From JAGDZR01 sp049115695 (GTDB taxonomy: Bacteria > Bacteroidota > Bacteroidia > Cytophagales > Cyclobacteriaceae): 64,000 bases of DNA. The position numbers and the translations under genes were made by a program. The stretch spans positions 310,001 to 374,000 of the forward strand of contig JAGDZR010000003.1 in assembly GCA_049115695.1 (NCBI GenBank). The letters are read 5' to 3'. Positions 45,301 to 54,270 of the stretch are shown here, piece by piece (the first letter of the stretch is position 1; every line of letters starts with the position of its first letter). The notes under the pieces were generated by a model. That model was not told the origin of the DNA, made no database searches, and saw only the letters and a list, made by a program, of their open reading frames with translations.

Positions 45301-48300
45301 ATTGGTGCTGGAGTGATCAATGAAATTGAAATAAAAGCGGACTTGGATCTAGGTCTTGAGCAAGAAATCAATCACACTGCAAGCGGTGAGACTCAAACAA
45401 CTGTTACCACGACAAAATCCTGGAGTACTAGCCAGGATGGATCCTTTGTAGGAGCGCCAGGAGATGTATTCGTAGGAAACTCTACCAATATTGTGTACGG
45501 GTCGGCTCTTTCAATACAACCCATCCCTACAACAGATCAAGAATGCATAAGCGGCGATTGTGATGGGGTAGTTAATGGTGACTTTCAATTGGGGCCAAGG
45601 ACCGCTTTAAGGTTAAATCCTGAATTCGGAACAATGTTTATTTATACCCAGTCCCATATCGAAAACGTACTAATACCCAACTTAAAAGACATCAGAAACA
45701 GTTTACTAACTACAGATCCAAATCCGGAATCTGTAGTTGTCGGAGATGATGTTCTAAACGTGTCTCTTGTTCAAGCCGATGATGATCGATTTGGTACACC
45801 GAATAACAATGCTGAAATATGGGGTGATGATGCAACCACCGAAATCGGAATTGGACCTAGTTACAAAATACTTATACCAGCAGGAACTGATACTACTTCA
45901 GTATCTGATACTATTGCCTACTACAACAAACAAATTGAGAGTTGGGAAAGAATATTGGCAGAAAACGAACGAGTAAAAGTAGAGGCCGCTCTTTCTGAAA
46001 ACATTTCATTTGATGGAGGAACATCTTATAGCAGTTCAGAGTCAGTGGAATCTTCCTCATCCTACTCCTACGACTTTAGTGTAGGGATTACCAAGAGCAT
46101 GGCTTCCTCCATTGGTATCGCTGTTTCAGGGATGGGAGCAGAAGTCAACATGTCGCGTACAAGTAAAATGGGAACGAGTCAGAGTTCTGGTTCATCTCTA
46201 TCCAACTCTACTACTTATGGCTATTTATTAGCTGATGGTAGTAATTCTGGAAGTACTGCTGATTATTATTCCATAGACGTAAAGACTCCTGAAGATGGCT
46301 TTGGGCCAGTATTTGTAACCCGAGCTGGGGTTACGAGTTGCCCTTATGAAGGTGAAACGCTCACGAAGTATTTTGAACCAGGTGAGCATACATTGAATTT
46401 CGCAACCGTGCAGGTCGAGAAGCCAGAGTTAACCATAGTTAATCCATTGGTAGCCAATGTACCTTCCAATCGTGCTGCTGAGATCACACTGGAATTAAAG
46501 AACAATTCTGAAAGTGAATCTGATGTTTTCTATAACCTGACCGTCGATGATCAATCCAATTTTAACGGTGCGGTATTGTCAATAGATGGAGCAGTTCTCA
46601 CCGGAGATGGGCGAGGTGTTTTAGTTCCATATGGTACTACTGTCACTAAAATCCTAAAAGTTGAAAAGGGATCTGATGATGTGAATGATTACGAGGACAT
46701 CAAGCTAAGTCTTTCTTCACAGTGTGACAGTAAAATCAGTGATTCACAAGTTTTTAGCGTGCACTTCCAACCTGGATGTTCCGACATCAACCTGATTTCG
46801 CCTGTTGATCAATGGGTGGTGAATACAAACACTATTCCCGTGAAAACACAGAACATACGATTCAATGACTATGATATCCAGAATGGTCAATTCAAATATG
46901 TTAAGTTTCAATACAAAGCATCTAGCAGTTCACAATGGCTGACTGAAATGATTTTTTACAATGCTCAATTGGTCACACAAGTAGAGTACGATGCACTTGA
47001 CGAACCAAAAGCATGGTTAGATGAAACTGGTGAGACTTTGTATCCATGGGACATGAATGCCCTTCCTGACAGAGATTATGACCTGCAGGTTGTATCCGTT
47101 TGTGAAATCGCTCCTGGAGAAACTGCAGAGACTCCTAGTGCAACACATTCTGGTATCAAGGACACCAAACGACCGTTGGTTTTTGGTTCACCTCAGCCTG
47201 CTGATGGTGTACTATCTGCAAATGATGAGATCATGATCCAGTTCGACGAAACAATCGAAGATGGGATTCTCAACAACTTCAACTTCTCGATCAAAGGAGT
47301 ATTGAACACAGCAGAGCTTGCGCATGATGCAAGTACAAAACTAGATGGAGTTGATGATTACCTTAAAATACCAGATGGACTGGACCTTAGTAACAGGTCA
47401 TTCACAATTGAGTTTTGGTTGAAGAGAGACAATACGAGTAAGAAACAGGTCATAGTCAGTAAAGGATTTGCTATAGACGATGTATTCGAATTTGGTTTTA
47501 CGGCTACCAATAATTTTTTCATCAATGTTAGTGGTGAAACGACCAACTCAAGTGGGACCTATACAGATACAAATTGGAATCATTACGCCATCACATATGA
47601 CTCAGAAACAGGCAATGTAAGTGCCTATATGAATGACGAATACATATTTGATGAATTAAACATAAACGCAACGTTCAGCGGTGAAGGAGCCATATCGATA
47701 GGTAAGGCAATCGCCACAGACAATCAGCACTACGAAGGTAATATTCATGATTTCAGAATCTGGAATAGGACTAAAACTATCGGTGATGTATTTGCCAGCA
47801 TGCACAAAAAGCTCATTGGATCTGAAGTAGGTCTGATTGGTTTGTGGCCTTTGGATGAGGCCAATGGCGCTACAGGATATGATCTTGCAAGATTCAGACA
47901 TGCTATCGTATTCGCTGATTGGGAAGTTTCTCCTCAGGGTAAATCATTTGAGTTTGATGGAAGTGATGACGTATTAGAAATCAACACAGGTAGCACCGTG
48001 ATAATCACGGATGAAATGGATTACACAATCGAGCTATGGTTCAAAGGTGCTGCTCAGAGCAATACCGTTTTATTCTCAACTGGAAAGGGTGATGGTACTG
48101 ATTCATACAATGCGCCTGAAAACAGTCTGGCCATTGGTTTCGACGGAAGTGGTGAATTGTCTTATGTTCACAATGGAGAATCGTTGAATATTGAAGGAGA
48201 TTATCTTGATGATGCATGGCATCATTTAGCGCTCAGCATCAGCAGGTTATCAACCATCAATGTATTTGTTGATGGTACATCAGTAGCCTCTTCTCCTACT

Positions 48301-50646
48301 GGTAATGTTGGAGGAATGTCGGGAGCTACTATGTGGCTCGGTGCGCGTGGGTACAAAACTGATGTCGTTACAGTGGTTAATGATCAATATTTCAATGGTT
48401 TAATCGATGATTTTAGAATCTGGAATAGAAGTAAAAAATCATCTGAGATCAATCTTAACAGAAATGCCAGACTACATGGAGATGAAATAGGTTTGGTCGC
48501 CTACTACCCTTTTGAGCGTTATGAAACTATAAATGGAATCAAGATAATGACTCCAACCGTGGAGGATCAGTGGAATAACCCATATGGTTCTAATGGTGGA
48601 ACTGCAACCGCCTCGGGTGGCGCTGATTACAACGATCAAACACCTAACATTAAGGACGCAAGACCTGTCAGTAGTATTGATTTTGACTGGGCTGTAAACG
48701 ATGATAAAATCATTCTAACACCCTCTAATACTTTCACTCCATTAATCGAGAAGTCCATTCTGGAAATTACCGTTCAGAACATTGAAGACAAGAAAGAAAA
48801 CCGAATCGCCTCCCCTATTACCTGGACAGCATATGTAGATCGCAATCAGGTGAAATGGGATCAAAGTGATATTGAGGTGAAAAAGGAGCTCTATACCGAT
48901 CATTCATTCACCGTTGATATTGTCAACCATGGTGGAACCGATACAGATTTCGATCTTGACAATCTCCCCTTATGGTTGGAGGCCAGCCCAAATTCGGGAA
49001 CATTGGCACCTCTTTCAACGCAAACCATAAGTTTTGCAATCAACGAAGGTTTGAATACGGGATACTATCGTGAGGACATTTACCTCAGTACAGATTTCGG
49101 CTATGATGAAAAGTTAGCCATTGATGTACAGGTATATTCCCCAGGACCTGAATGGGAAATCAACCCAACCGATTTTGAGTATTCAATGAATTTGATTGCT
49201 CAACTGGAGATCAACAATATCCTTTCATCTGATGAGAATGATCAGGTGGCTGCATTTGTAGGTGATAGTATTCGTGGAGTTGTCAATCTCACCTATTTAT
49301 CTCAACTGGACATGTATGAAGTCTTTCTCGACATCTACAGTAACACCCATTCCGGAGAGCAAATTGAGTTGCGTGTCTGGGATGCTAGCAAGGGTATCGA
49401 ATACCGTGAAGCACTCCCGGAAGTAACCTTTGTCGCGAACCTTCTGATAGGAACTCCTAGCATACCGGACAAAATCATCGCTGGAGATATTATGGTTCAG
49501 GAAGTAACCATCAATAAAGGATGGAATTGGACCTCATTCAATGTGGATGCCAATAACCTATCCAATATCAACACATTGATGGAAGACATTTCATCTGAAA
49601 GTGGAGATGTGATAAAGGGGATTGATAAGTTTGATGTTTACACTGAGGGTATTGGTTGGTCAGGCACACTAAGCAGCAATGGAGGCCTGCTAAACGGAGA
49701 AATGTATCTCATGAGCTTAAGTAGTGATGGCCTGGTAGAAGCCATTGGTACTCAACTTAATGTAAGTGCTAATATTGACATTAGTATAGGTTGGAACTGG
49801 ATTGGTTTCAACCCACAGTTCAACATGACATTGAACGAGGCATTTACCAATTTCAATCCTGCCAACGGCGATATCATCAAGAGTCAATATGCTTTTGCCG
49901 TATATGATAGCAATCTGGGCTGGTTAGGAAGTTTAAGAAACCTCGAACCTGGTAATGGATATCTTTTTAATTCCGCTACTGTAGGCACCTTGAATTACCC
50001 TGAGGTGTCATTCCTTTCCAATGGGCGATCAAGCAATATTGTTACTTCAACAGAGGCACTTAACAGACATGATTATCAACACAACATGTCCATGATTGCA
50101 TCTGTCACAAATGGTGAAAATGAGGGCAACTTACTACTGGCATATGTTGGAAATGAACTTAGGGGAATCATTAAACCCATTGAGGTTCAAGACAGACTAG
50201 TCTATTTCCTGACCTTACATGGTAATGTTGAAGAGCAGCAAATCTCGTTCCGACTTTACAACAAGTTCGATCAGACCGAGAGCGAGATTACTGAAACAAT
50301 AAACTTCCAGGCAAACGCTATTGTTGGTTCCATTGACAAACCTATGGTACTGACTCCTGGAGTGGTTTCTATCAATGGAAATGCTTTGCAGGAGGTAATG
50401 GCCTACCCTAACCCATTTACTGAAGAATTGGTGGTGCTCATCCCGAGAACAGGTCAAGACATTCAAAACGTTGAACTGACAGATTTGTCCGGAAAGAAAA
50501 TCTTCAACTTACCGATCAGTGCTTCAGACAATTTCTGGGAAGCCAGGTGGCAGTCCGGACATAGAAACATGAAACCTGGAATCTATCTGGTTCATTACAC
50601 CTTAGGTGAGGAAAAGCACAGTATCCGCGTAATCAAGAGAAAGTAA
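42325..50646 (+). CDS. Giant T9SS-secreted surface protein with three LamG domains
   Basis: About 2773 residues. Signal peptide to about 20; FN3-like region (about 90 to 165); a LamG/concanavalin domain (about 210 to 395) set into a carboxypeptidase-regulatory-like fold that resumes at GVTDEHGNYVVRGFP; further such folds (about 490 to 690). Then come two Ser/Thr-rich segments (about 955 to 1040 and 1225 to 1310) with amphipathic strands; two more LamG domains (about 1670 to 1860 and 1872 to 2070, each ending DFRIWNR); a BACON-like domain (about 2175 to 2272); two copies of an AAFV-type module and two GWNW repeats; and a C-terminal T9SS type A sorting domain (AYPNPF to VIKRK). The T9SS would attach it to the cell surface or release it. 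LamG domains suggest carbohydrate or adhesion binding. ATG 42325 is preferred over TTG 42316. Confidence 0.88.
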   Translation: MKKIYLILGWLLLSSTLIAQSTIGTFGYLGGQRNARLSADDSVTINFSGGDVIAPGQFQTLLQDQVEMIAGFPGMVSYFPLVFDQELFISKGYYSDYVQLQWNIVSQQDRISRIKIFRKPLESSADSVLVATIAADNFTYRDEYAEKGELYKYTLFAEGIADELRIPFINIIEGVGFAFPFGTAAGRITYSGGTAVAGVQVLAETDGNLSGKSITLNGTDAYLSIEHQADHDEMILENGFTIQQWVKYEGSSNKGALFSKGPQYELTYEPGTLSFMVGDVTLDMPYNHPVDSFFHVSAIYDAAYGLKLYVHKNDQLLDSAILPGSPTLSGNRDYLLFGRSSDEINYFPGVIDELRVWNAPLTYDDVLGNFSRYLTGSEAHLSGYWKLNSGSGNGFYDFSRTGYEFNENHGSVRRGNWEEDIPNQSQLAYRGVTDEHGNYVVRGFPYETAGSQYTFTPLFGVHEFEPTQQLRFVGDGSSIHNGLDFEDVSSFPVTGTVKYRHSAFPVEGISVLIDGQAAIDEEGNLITTDNLGKFTIDVPIGQHSLKLSKNGHVFEQEGRFPPRNAEGEIVTYDFQQPLSGLEFIDSTVVKLVGKVVGGPTEAGKPLGFGLSNNNIGDAEISLRAEKPWDISVSDSTEIYAERDIDSRTRFFNRDITILPDVNTGEFVAYLPPEKYTVSSVSAGDYTFGDEHHVTINLEQSLNQTESNEEIIGGELENGDELPGYSPIDSSQYDFFKTQINADTTFFIGGKNFTFEKKKDFILRVTPEIDVLNNDGLALFGESTYAYEDEIREDDIELINASNEYTFGHPVFFQQSRYQMKISVFEEYTNADDGGAVDRVPVKDGRIEIVNDFAIDTDLQTLELDDKGKATYTFGGGFPELNKNVTDGTLSFTRPFSLTAVTGQNGTIRTTWREADPLRGIVFGGVPQGNDFVTTGPNQIMTILRDPPGSESHAYLEKGMSTTSTTSWSSDKTETSSANLKLSLGGKIKTWAGIGAGVINEIEIKADLDLGLEQEINHTASGETQTTVTTTKSWSTSQDGSFVGAPGDVFVGNSTNIVYGSALSIQPIPTTDQECISGDCDGVVNGDFQLGPRTALRLNPEFGTMFIYTQSHIENVLIPNLKDIRNSLLTTDPNPESVVVGDDVLNVSLVQADDDRFGTPNNNAEIWGDDATTEIGIGPSYKILIPAGTDTTSVSDTIAYYNKQIESWERILAENERVKVEAALSENISFDGGTSYSSSESVESSSSYSYDFSVGITKSMASSIGIAVSGMGAEVNMSRTSKMGTSQSSGSSLSNSTTYGYLLADGSNSGSTADYYSIDVKTPEDGFGPVFVTRAGVTSCPYEGETLTKYFEPGEHTLNFATVQVEKPELTIVNPLVANVPSNRAAEITLELKNNSESESDVFYNLTVDDQSNFNGAVLSIDGAVLTGDGRGVLVPYGTTVTKILKVEKGSDDVNDYEDIKLSLSSQCDSKISDSQVFSVHFQPGCSDINLISPVDQWVVNTNTIPVKTQNIRFNDYDIQNGQFKYVKFQYKASSSSQWLTEMIFYNAQLVTQVEYDALDEPKAWLDETGETLYPWDMNALPDRDYDLQVVSVCEIAPGETAETPSATHSGIKDTKRPLVFGSPQPADGVLSANDEIMIQFDETIEDGILNNFNFSIKGVLNTAELAHDASTKLDGVDDYLKIPDGLDLSNRSFTIEFWLKRDNTSKKQVIVSKGFAIDDVFEFGFTATNNFFINVSGETTNSSGTYTDTNWNHYAITYDSETGNVSAYMNDEYIFDELNINATFSGEGAISIGKAIATDNQHYEGNIHDFRIWNRTKTIGDVFASMHKKLIGSEVGLIGLWPLDEANGATGYDLARFRHAIVFADWEVSPQGKSFEFDGSDDVLEINTGSTVIITDEMDYTIELWFKGAAQSNTVLFSTGKGDGTDSYNAPENSLAIGFDGSGELSYVHNGESLNIEGDYLDDAWHHLALSISRLSTINVFVDGTSVASSPTGNVGGMSGATMWLGARGYKTDVVTVVNDQYFNGLIDDFRIWNRSKKSSEINLNRNARLHGDEIGLVAYYPFERYETINGIKIMTPTVEDQWNNPYGSNGGTATASGGADYNDQTPNIKDARPVSSIDFDWAVNDDKIILTPSNTFTPLIEKSILEITVQNIEDKKENRIASPITWTAYVDRNQVKWDQSDIEVKKELYTDHSFTVDIVNHGGTDTDFDLDNLPLWLEASPNSGTLAPLSTQTISFAINEGLNTGYYREDIYLSTDFGYDEKLAIDVQVYSPGPEWEINPTDFEYSMNLIAQLEINNILSSDENDQVAAFVGDSIRGVVNLTYLSQLDMYEVFLDIYSNTHSGEQIELRVWDASKGIEYREALPEVTFVANLLIGTPSIPDKIIAGDIMVQEVTINKGWNWTSFNVDANNLSNINTLMEDISSESGDVIKGIDKFDVYTEGIGWSGTLSSNGGLLNGEMYLMSLSSDGLVEAIGTQLNVSANIDISIGWNWIGFNPQFNMTLNEAFTNFNPANGDIIKSQYAFAVYDSNLGWLGSLRNLEPGNGYLFNSATVGTLNYPEVSFLSNGRSSNIVTSTEALNRHDYQHNMSMIASVTNGENEGNLLLAYVGNELRGIIKPIEVQDRLVYFLTLHGNVEEQQISFRLYNKFDQTESEITETINFQANAIVGSIDKPMVLTPGVVSINGNALQEVMAYPNPFTEELVVLIPRTGQDIQNVELTDLSGKKIFNLPISASDNFWEARWQSGHRNMKPGIYLVHYTLGEEKHSIRVIKRK
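49516..49995 (+). repeat. Two GWNW repeats of about 75 residues inside the giant protein
   Basis: The first unit starts TINKGWNWTSFNV and contains GDVIKGIDKFDVYTEGIGWSGTL. The second starts DISIGWNWIGFNP and contains GDIIKSQYAFAVYDSNLGWLGSL. Spacing and pattern agree, so the pair arose by internal duplication. They sit between the two AAFV-type modules. Confidence 0.7.
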
Positions 50647-50648
50647 TC

Positions 50649-53600
50649 ATGAAGAAAACGATACTAATTGTGTTTGTGCTGGGTCTCTGCGGACAGATCC
50701 TGGCGCAAAACCCAAACTGGACAGTGGATGGCGCCTCTTTTGATCATTCAATGACCATCGTTGGAACCTTGAAAATAGGAGATGAAATCGCAAGTAATGA
50801 GCAGGATTATGTAGCTGCATTTGTCAATGATGAACTTAGAGGTGTTACGCAATTACAACACGAACCCACTAGCAACCAGTATCTGGCTTATTTGATCGTG
50901 TACGCCAACACCGTTTCAGAAGAGATCACTTTTAAGGCATACAATCAGAGTGCAGATCAAGTTGTTGACTTGTTAAATACAGAGATTTTCAAAATCAATG
51001 AACAAATAGGTCATGTCGCATCTCCTTATATCTGGTCCAATGTCTTGCTTAACAGTGAAGCAGAGCTGATTGATTTTTCATTTGATGAGCAACTCGCTGC
51101 AGCAACTTTCAGGGATGATTCTGTACTTCTTGACCTGGCTTATGATGCCAATATCGAGTCATTAACAGCATCTTTCACAATTTCTGATGGGGCCAAAGTG
51201 TACTTAGATGATATACTTCAAGTCTCTGGAAATACAGCAAATGATTTCTCTACCAGTGTTATCTATGAGGTTGTCTCAGAAGATGGGGAAACATCCAATG
51301 AGTACCTTGTCCTGGCACAAGTTATCAACTCCACTCCCACTGATATCAGTCTTTCTAATACATCCATTAGTGAAAACAATAATGCTGAAGATGAGGTAGG
51401 CTCAATAACCATCACAGATGATGATGCCTCTCATACCATAGAGCTTCTGGAACAAGGTGATCATCAGTACTTCAGCATTGAAAGTGGCAAACTGGTTGCT
51501 GACAGCATATTTGATTATGAGGTAAAAGATGAATTCGGCATAACAATAAAAGTCACTGATGGTGCTGCACAATCAATTGAGAAAGAATTTGCTATCCATA
51601 TCAACGATGTAAACGAGTCGCCAACTGGTCTACAGCTTAGTAAGGATGAATTTGAAGAAAACAATACTTCAAGTTCATTCCTTGCTACTTTATCAAGTGA
51701 TGATGAGGATTTAAACGATGCAATGACTTATTCCCTTATTACAGGGACCGATACTTTTAGAATTAGCAATGATTCGCTTTATGCAAAAGCCTCATTCAAT
51801 TTTGAACACAAGTCTTTGTTTACTATTTCAGTTAAGGTGACAGATCAGGGAAATAATGAATACCAGGACACTTTTACCATCACAATTCAAGACATAAATG
51901 ATGCACCGTCATCCATTTCACTGAGCAGCAATGAAGTGTATGAGAACCTACCCTTTGGAACTGTGATAGGTTCCTTGATTGCATCAGATGAAGATGCTGA
52001 TGACAAGCACACATTTGAACTGATTGAAGGTGAAAACGGAGACCACAATGAATGGGTATTGATAAGCGGGGACGAATTGATGGTAAAGGAGGAATTGGAC
52101 TATGAGCAATTAAAAACCCTTTCCATTCGGGTAGCAGCAATCGACAAGTTTGATGCAACACTAGAACAAACCTTTACCATTAATGTACTGGATGTAAGTG
52201 ATTCTCCTTCTGATATTGTGATTTCAAACAGTTCCATCCAAGAGAACGCTACCAATCAATTTGTTGGCACATTGTCCATTGGATCTTTTAGCTCAGATGA
52301 AATAACATTTGAAGTTTCTACGGATCAACACTTCACTGTTTCAGGTGATACTTTGATTGCGAAAGGATCTTTCAATTATGAGGAGCAGAGCCTATATCAT
52401 CCAATTATTATCGCAACTGACCTCAATGCCAAGACTTATCAGGATACGTTGACGATTTCAATTACAGATATAAATGATGCACCGGTCAATATTCAATTAA
52501 GTAACACAAGCGTATATGAAAACTTACCCTTTGGTAGTCTCATTGGTACTTTAAGCACTGAGGATGAAGATGTTGAGGAGAAGCATACGTTCACATTGAC
52601 AGATGGTGAAGGAAATGACCATAACACGCTCGTACTGATCAGCGACAATGAGTTACTTTTAAAGGAATCAGTGGATTATGAGCAAATTGATAGTCTATCA
52701 ATTCGCATTGCAGTTACAGATAAATCTGATGTTTCTTTTGAGCAAATATTGACCATTGATATTCAGGACACCAATGACTCGCCTACCGATCTCCTATTGT
52801 CAAATAGTAGCTTCCCTGAGAACACTAATGGTCATTTCATAGGTCTTCTTTCTGTTGTTGACGTAGATCCTACTGCCACAATCTTTGGATTTATTGATGG
52901 GGATAATGACAATGAATTATTTAGTATCAGCTCAGATTCACTGTTCTCTACTGCTTATTTCGATTTTGAAAAGCGAAACTCATTTATTCTTGACATAGTA
53001 GCACATGATATCGACTCATTTGCGACGATCAATAGATTCAATCTGACATTAACTAATGTCAATGAACCTCCTGCCTCATTTGACATGGAATATTTCCACT
53101 TACTGGAGCATGATACTATTGGGTCATTTATTGGTGAGGTGAGCGCTTCCGATCCTGACAGTGGTGATCAGTTAGCTTATACATTGGGGGCCGATTCAGC
53201 ACTGGATAACCGCTTATTCAAGCTGGTAGGTAGCAATTTGAAAGGTGACAGCTTGTTCAACTATGAAGAAAGAGACAGTTTCTATATACAAGTAATAGCC
53301 ACGGATCTTGCAGGTCTTTCAATTACGGACACCATTTTAATTAAAGTGATAGATTGTAATGATGCACCAACTCAGTTGCTTCTGGACAGTGTAATGTTAT
53401 TAGAGAATATGCCAGTTGGCAGTACAATTGGATGGCTATCAACGTTGGACGAAGACGTTTCTGATGTACATTCCTATCAATTGTTGGATTCAGTTTCAAG
53501 TCAGTCTGTGTTAATTCAAGACAATCAAATCATAACCCTTGATATGTTTGATTTCGAATCGGACGACTCACTTGATTTGAACATCATGAGTATTGACAGT

Positions 53601-54185
53601 GAAGGACAGAAAATTGTTGAAAGGTTTGTATTGGGAATTCAAAATGTCAATGAAGCTCCTTATGTGAAAAATGTATCACCTTCTTATAACAAGTTAACAG
53701 ATAGTGATTTGCGTATTTCCATAGTAGACATGTTCGATGACCCAGACATAGGCGATTCATTGACCTATCATTTAGAGTTGCCTGATGGATTAGATATTAT
53801 TCAAGGCATTTCGCTTACGGGACATGTGATTGTCGTTACCGAGAATGTTGGAGATATAACTTTTGCGCTGGTCGCCACTGATCTTGGAGGTTTGTCTGAT
53901 TCAACAGAAATAGTTGTCAAACAAGAAGAGCAAATGGATGTATTAGGATTGGCTGAATCTGTATCCGTGAACATTTACCCCAATCCTACTCAAGATGTGA
54001 TAAACCTGAAATCGGAATTTGCATTGTCATCCTACATCTCAATATATGACCTAAAAGGGAAAAGGATGAAAGTAGATCGCCTGGACGACTACTCGATTGA
54101 CGTAAGCACACTTACACCCGGTCTTTATCATTTGGTGATTAATCATAAAGCGCTGAATCAAACTATTAAATTCATAAAACAATAA
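50649..54185 (+). CDS. T9SS-secreted cadherin-repeat surface protein
   Basis: The 1178 residues have a signal peptide (ILIVFVLGLCGQILAQ) and an N-terminal module (about 23 to 105: FDHSMTIVGTLKIGDE, DYVAAFVNDELRGV) shared with the giant protein upstream. A DUF5018-like sandwich follows (about 140 to 225: DFSTSVIYEVVSEDGETSNEY), then eight to nine cadherin-like repeats (about 229 to 1095). The linkers include DVNESP, DINDAP (twice), DVSDSP, DTNDSP, NVNEPP, DCNDAP and NVNEAP, which carry the calcium-binding residues. A T9SS type A sorting domain ends the chain (NIYPNPTQDVINL to KFIKQ). The likely role is calcium-stiffened adhesion at the cell surface. Only 2 bases separate it from the giant gene, so they form one operon. 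Confidence 0.9.
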   Translation: MKKTILIVFVLGLCGQILAQNPNWTVDGASFDHSMTIVGTLKIGDEIASNEQDYVAAFVNDELRGVTQLQHEPTSNQYLAYLIVYANTVSEEITFKAYNQSADQVVDLLNTEIFKINEQIGHVASPYIWSNVLLNSEAELIDFSFDEQLAAATFRDDSVLLDLAYDANIESLTASFTISDGAKVYLDDILQVSGNTANDFSTSVIYEVVSEDGETSNEYLVLAQVINSTPTDISLSNTSISENNNAEDEVGSITITDDDASHTIELLEQGDHQYFSIESGKLVADSIFDYEVKDEFGITIKVTDGAAQSIEKEFAIHINDVNESPTGLQLSKDEFEENNTSSSFLATLSSDDEDLNDAMTYSLITGTDTFRISNDSLYAKASFNFEHKSLFTISVKVTDQGNNEYQDTFTITIQDINDAPSSISLSSNEVYENLPFGTVIGSLIASDEDADDKHTFELIEGENGDHNEWVLISGDELMVKEELDYEQLKTLSIRVAAIDKFDATLEQTFTINVLDVSDSPSDIVISNSSIQENATNQFVGTLSIGSFSSDEITFEVSTDQHFTVSGDTLIAKGSFNYEEQSLYHPIIIATDLNAKTYQDTLTISITDINDAPVNIQLSNTSVYENLPFGSLIGTLSTEDEDVEEKHTFTLTDGEGNDHNTLVLISDNELLLKESVDYEQIDSLSIRIAVTDKSDVSFEQILTIDIQDTNDSPTDLLLSNSSFPENTNGHFIGLLSVVDVDPTATIFGFIDGDNDNELFSISSDSLFSTAYFDFEKRNSFILDIVAHDIDSFATINRFNLTLTNVNEPPASFDMEYFHLLEHDTIGSFIGEVSASDPDSGDQLAYTLGADSALDNRLFKLVGSNLKGDSLFNYEERDSFYIQVIATDLAGLSITDTILIKVIDCNDAPTQLLLDSVMLLENMPVGSTIGWLSTLDEDVSDVHSYQLLDSVSSQSVLIQDNQIITLDMFDFESDDSLDLNIMSIDSEGQKIVERFVLGIQNVNEAPYVKNVSPSYNKLTDSDLRISIVDMFDDPDIGDSLTYHLELPDGLDIIQGISLTGHVIVVTENVGDITFALVATDLGGLSDSTEIVVKQEEQMDVLGLAESVSVNIYPNPTQDVINLKSEFALSSYISIYDLKGKRMKVDRLDDYSIDVSTLTPGLYHLVINHKALNQTIKFIKQ
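51333..53651 (+). repeat. Cadherin-like repeat array
   Basis: About eight tandem units of 90 to 100 residues bounded by D-x-N-D/E-x-P linkers. Units 3 and 5 share VYENLPFG, EDEDx and xDYEQL/I blocks, and units 2 and 4 share the ending YQDT-x-TI-x-I-x-DINDAP, so a two-unit block appears to have been duplicated. Confidence 0.8.
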
Positions 54186-54270
54186 TATTTCTACACACCA
54201 ATAATAGGTTATTACTTTAATCAATATCAACAATTTGATCTACCTTCCCAATCAATTGGATTCTTGATTT

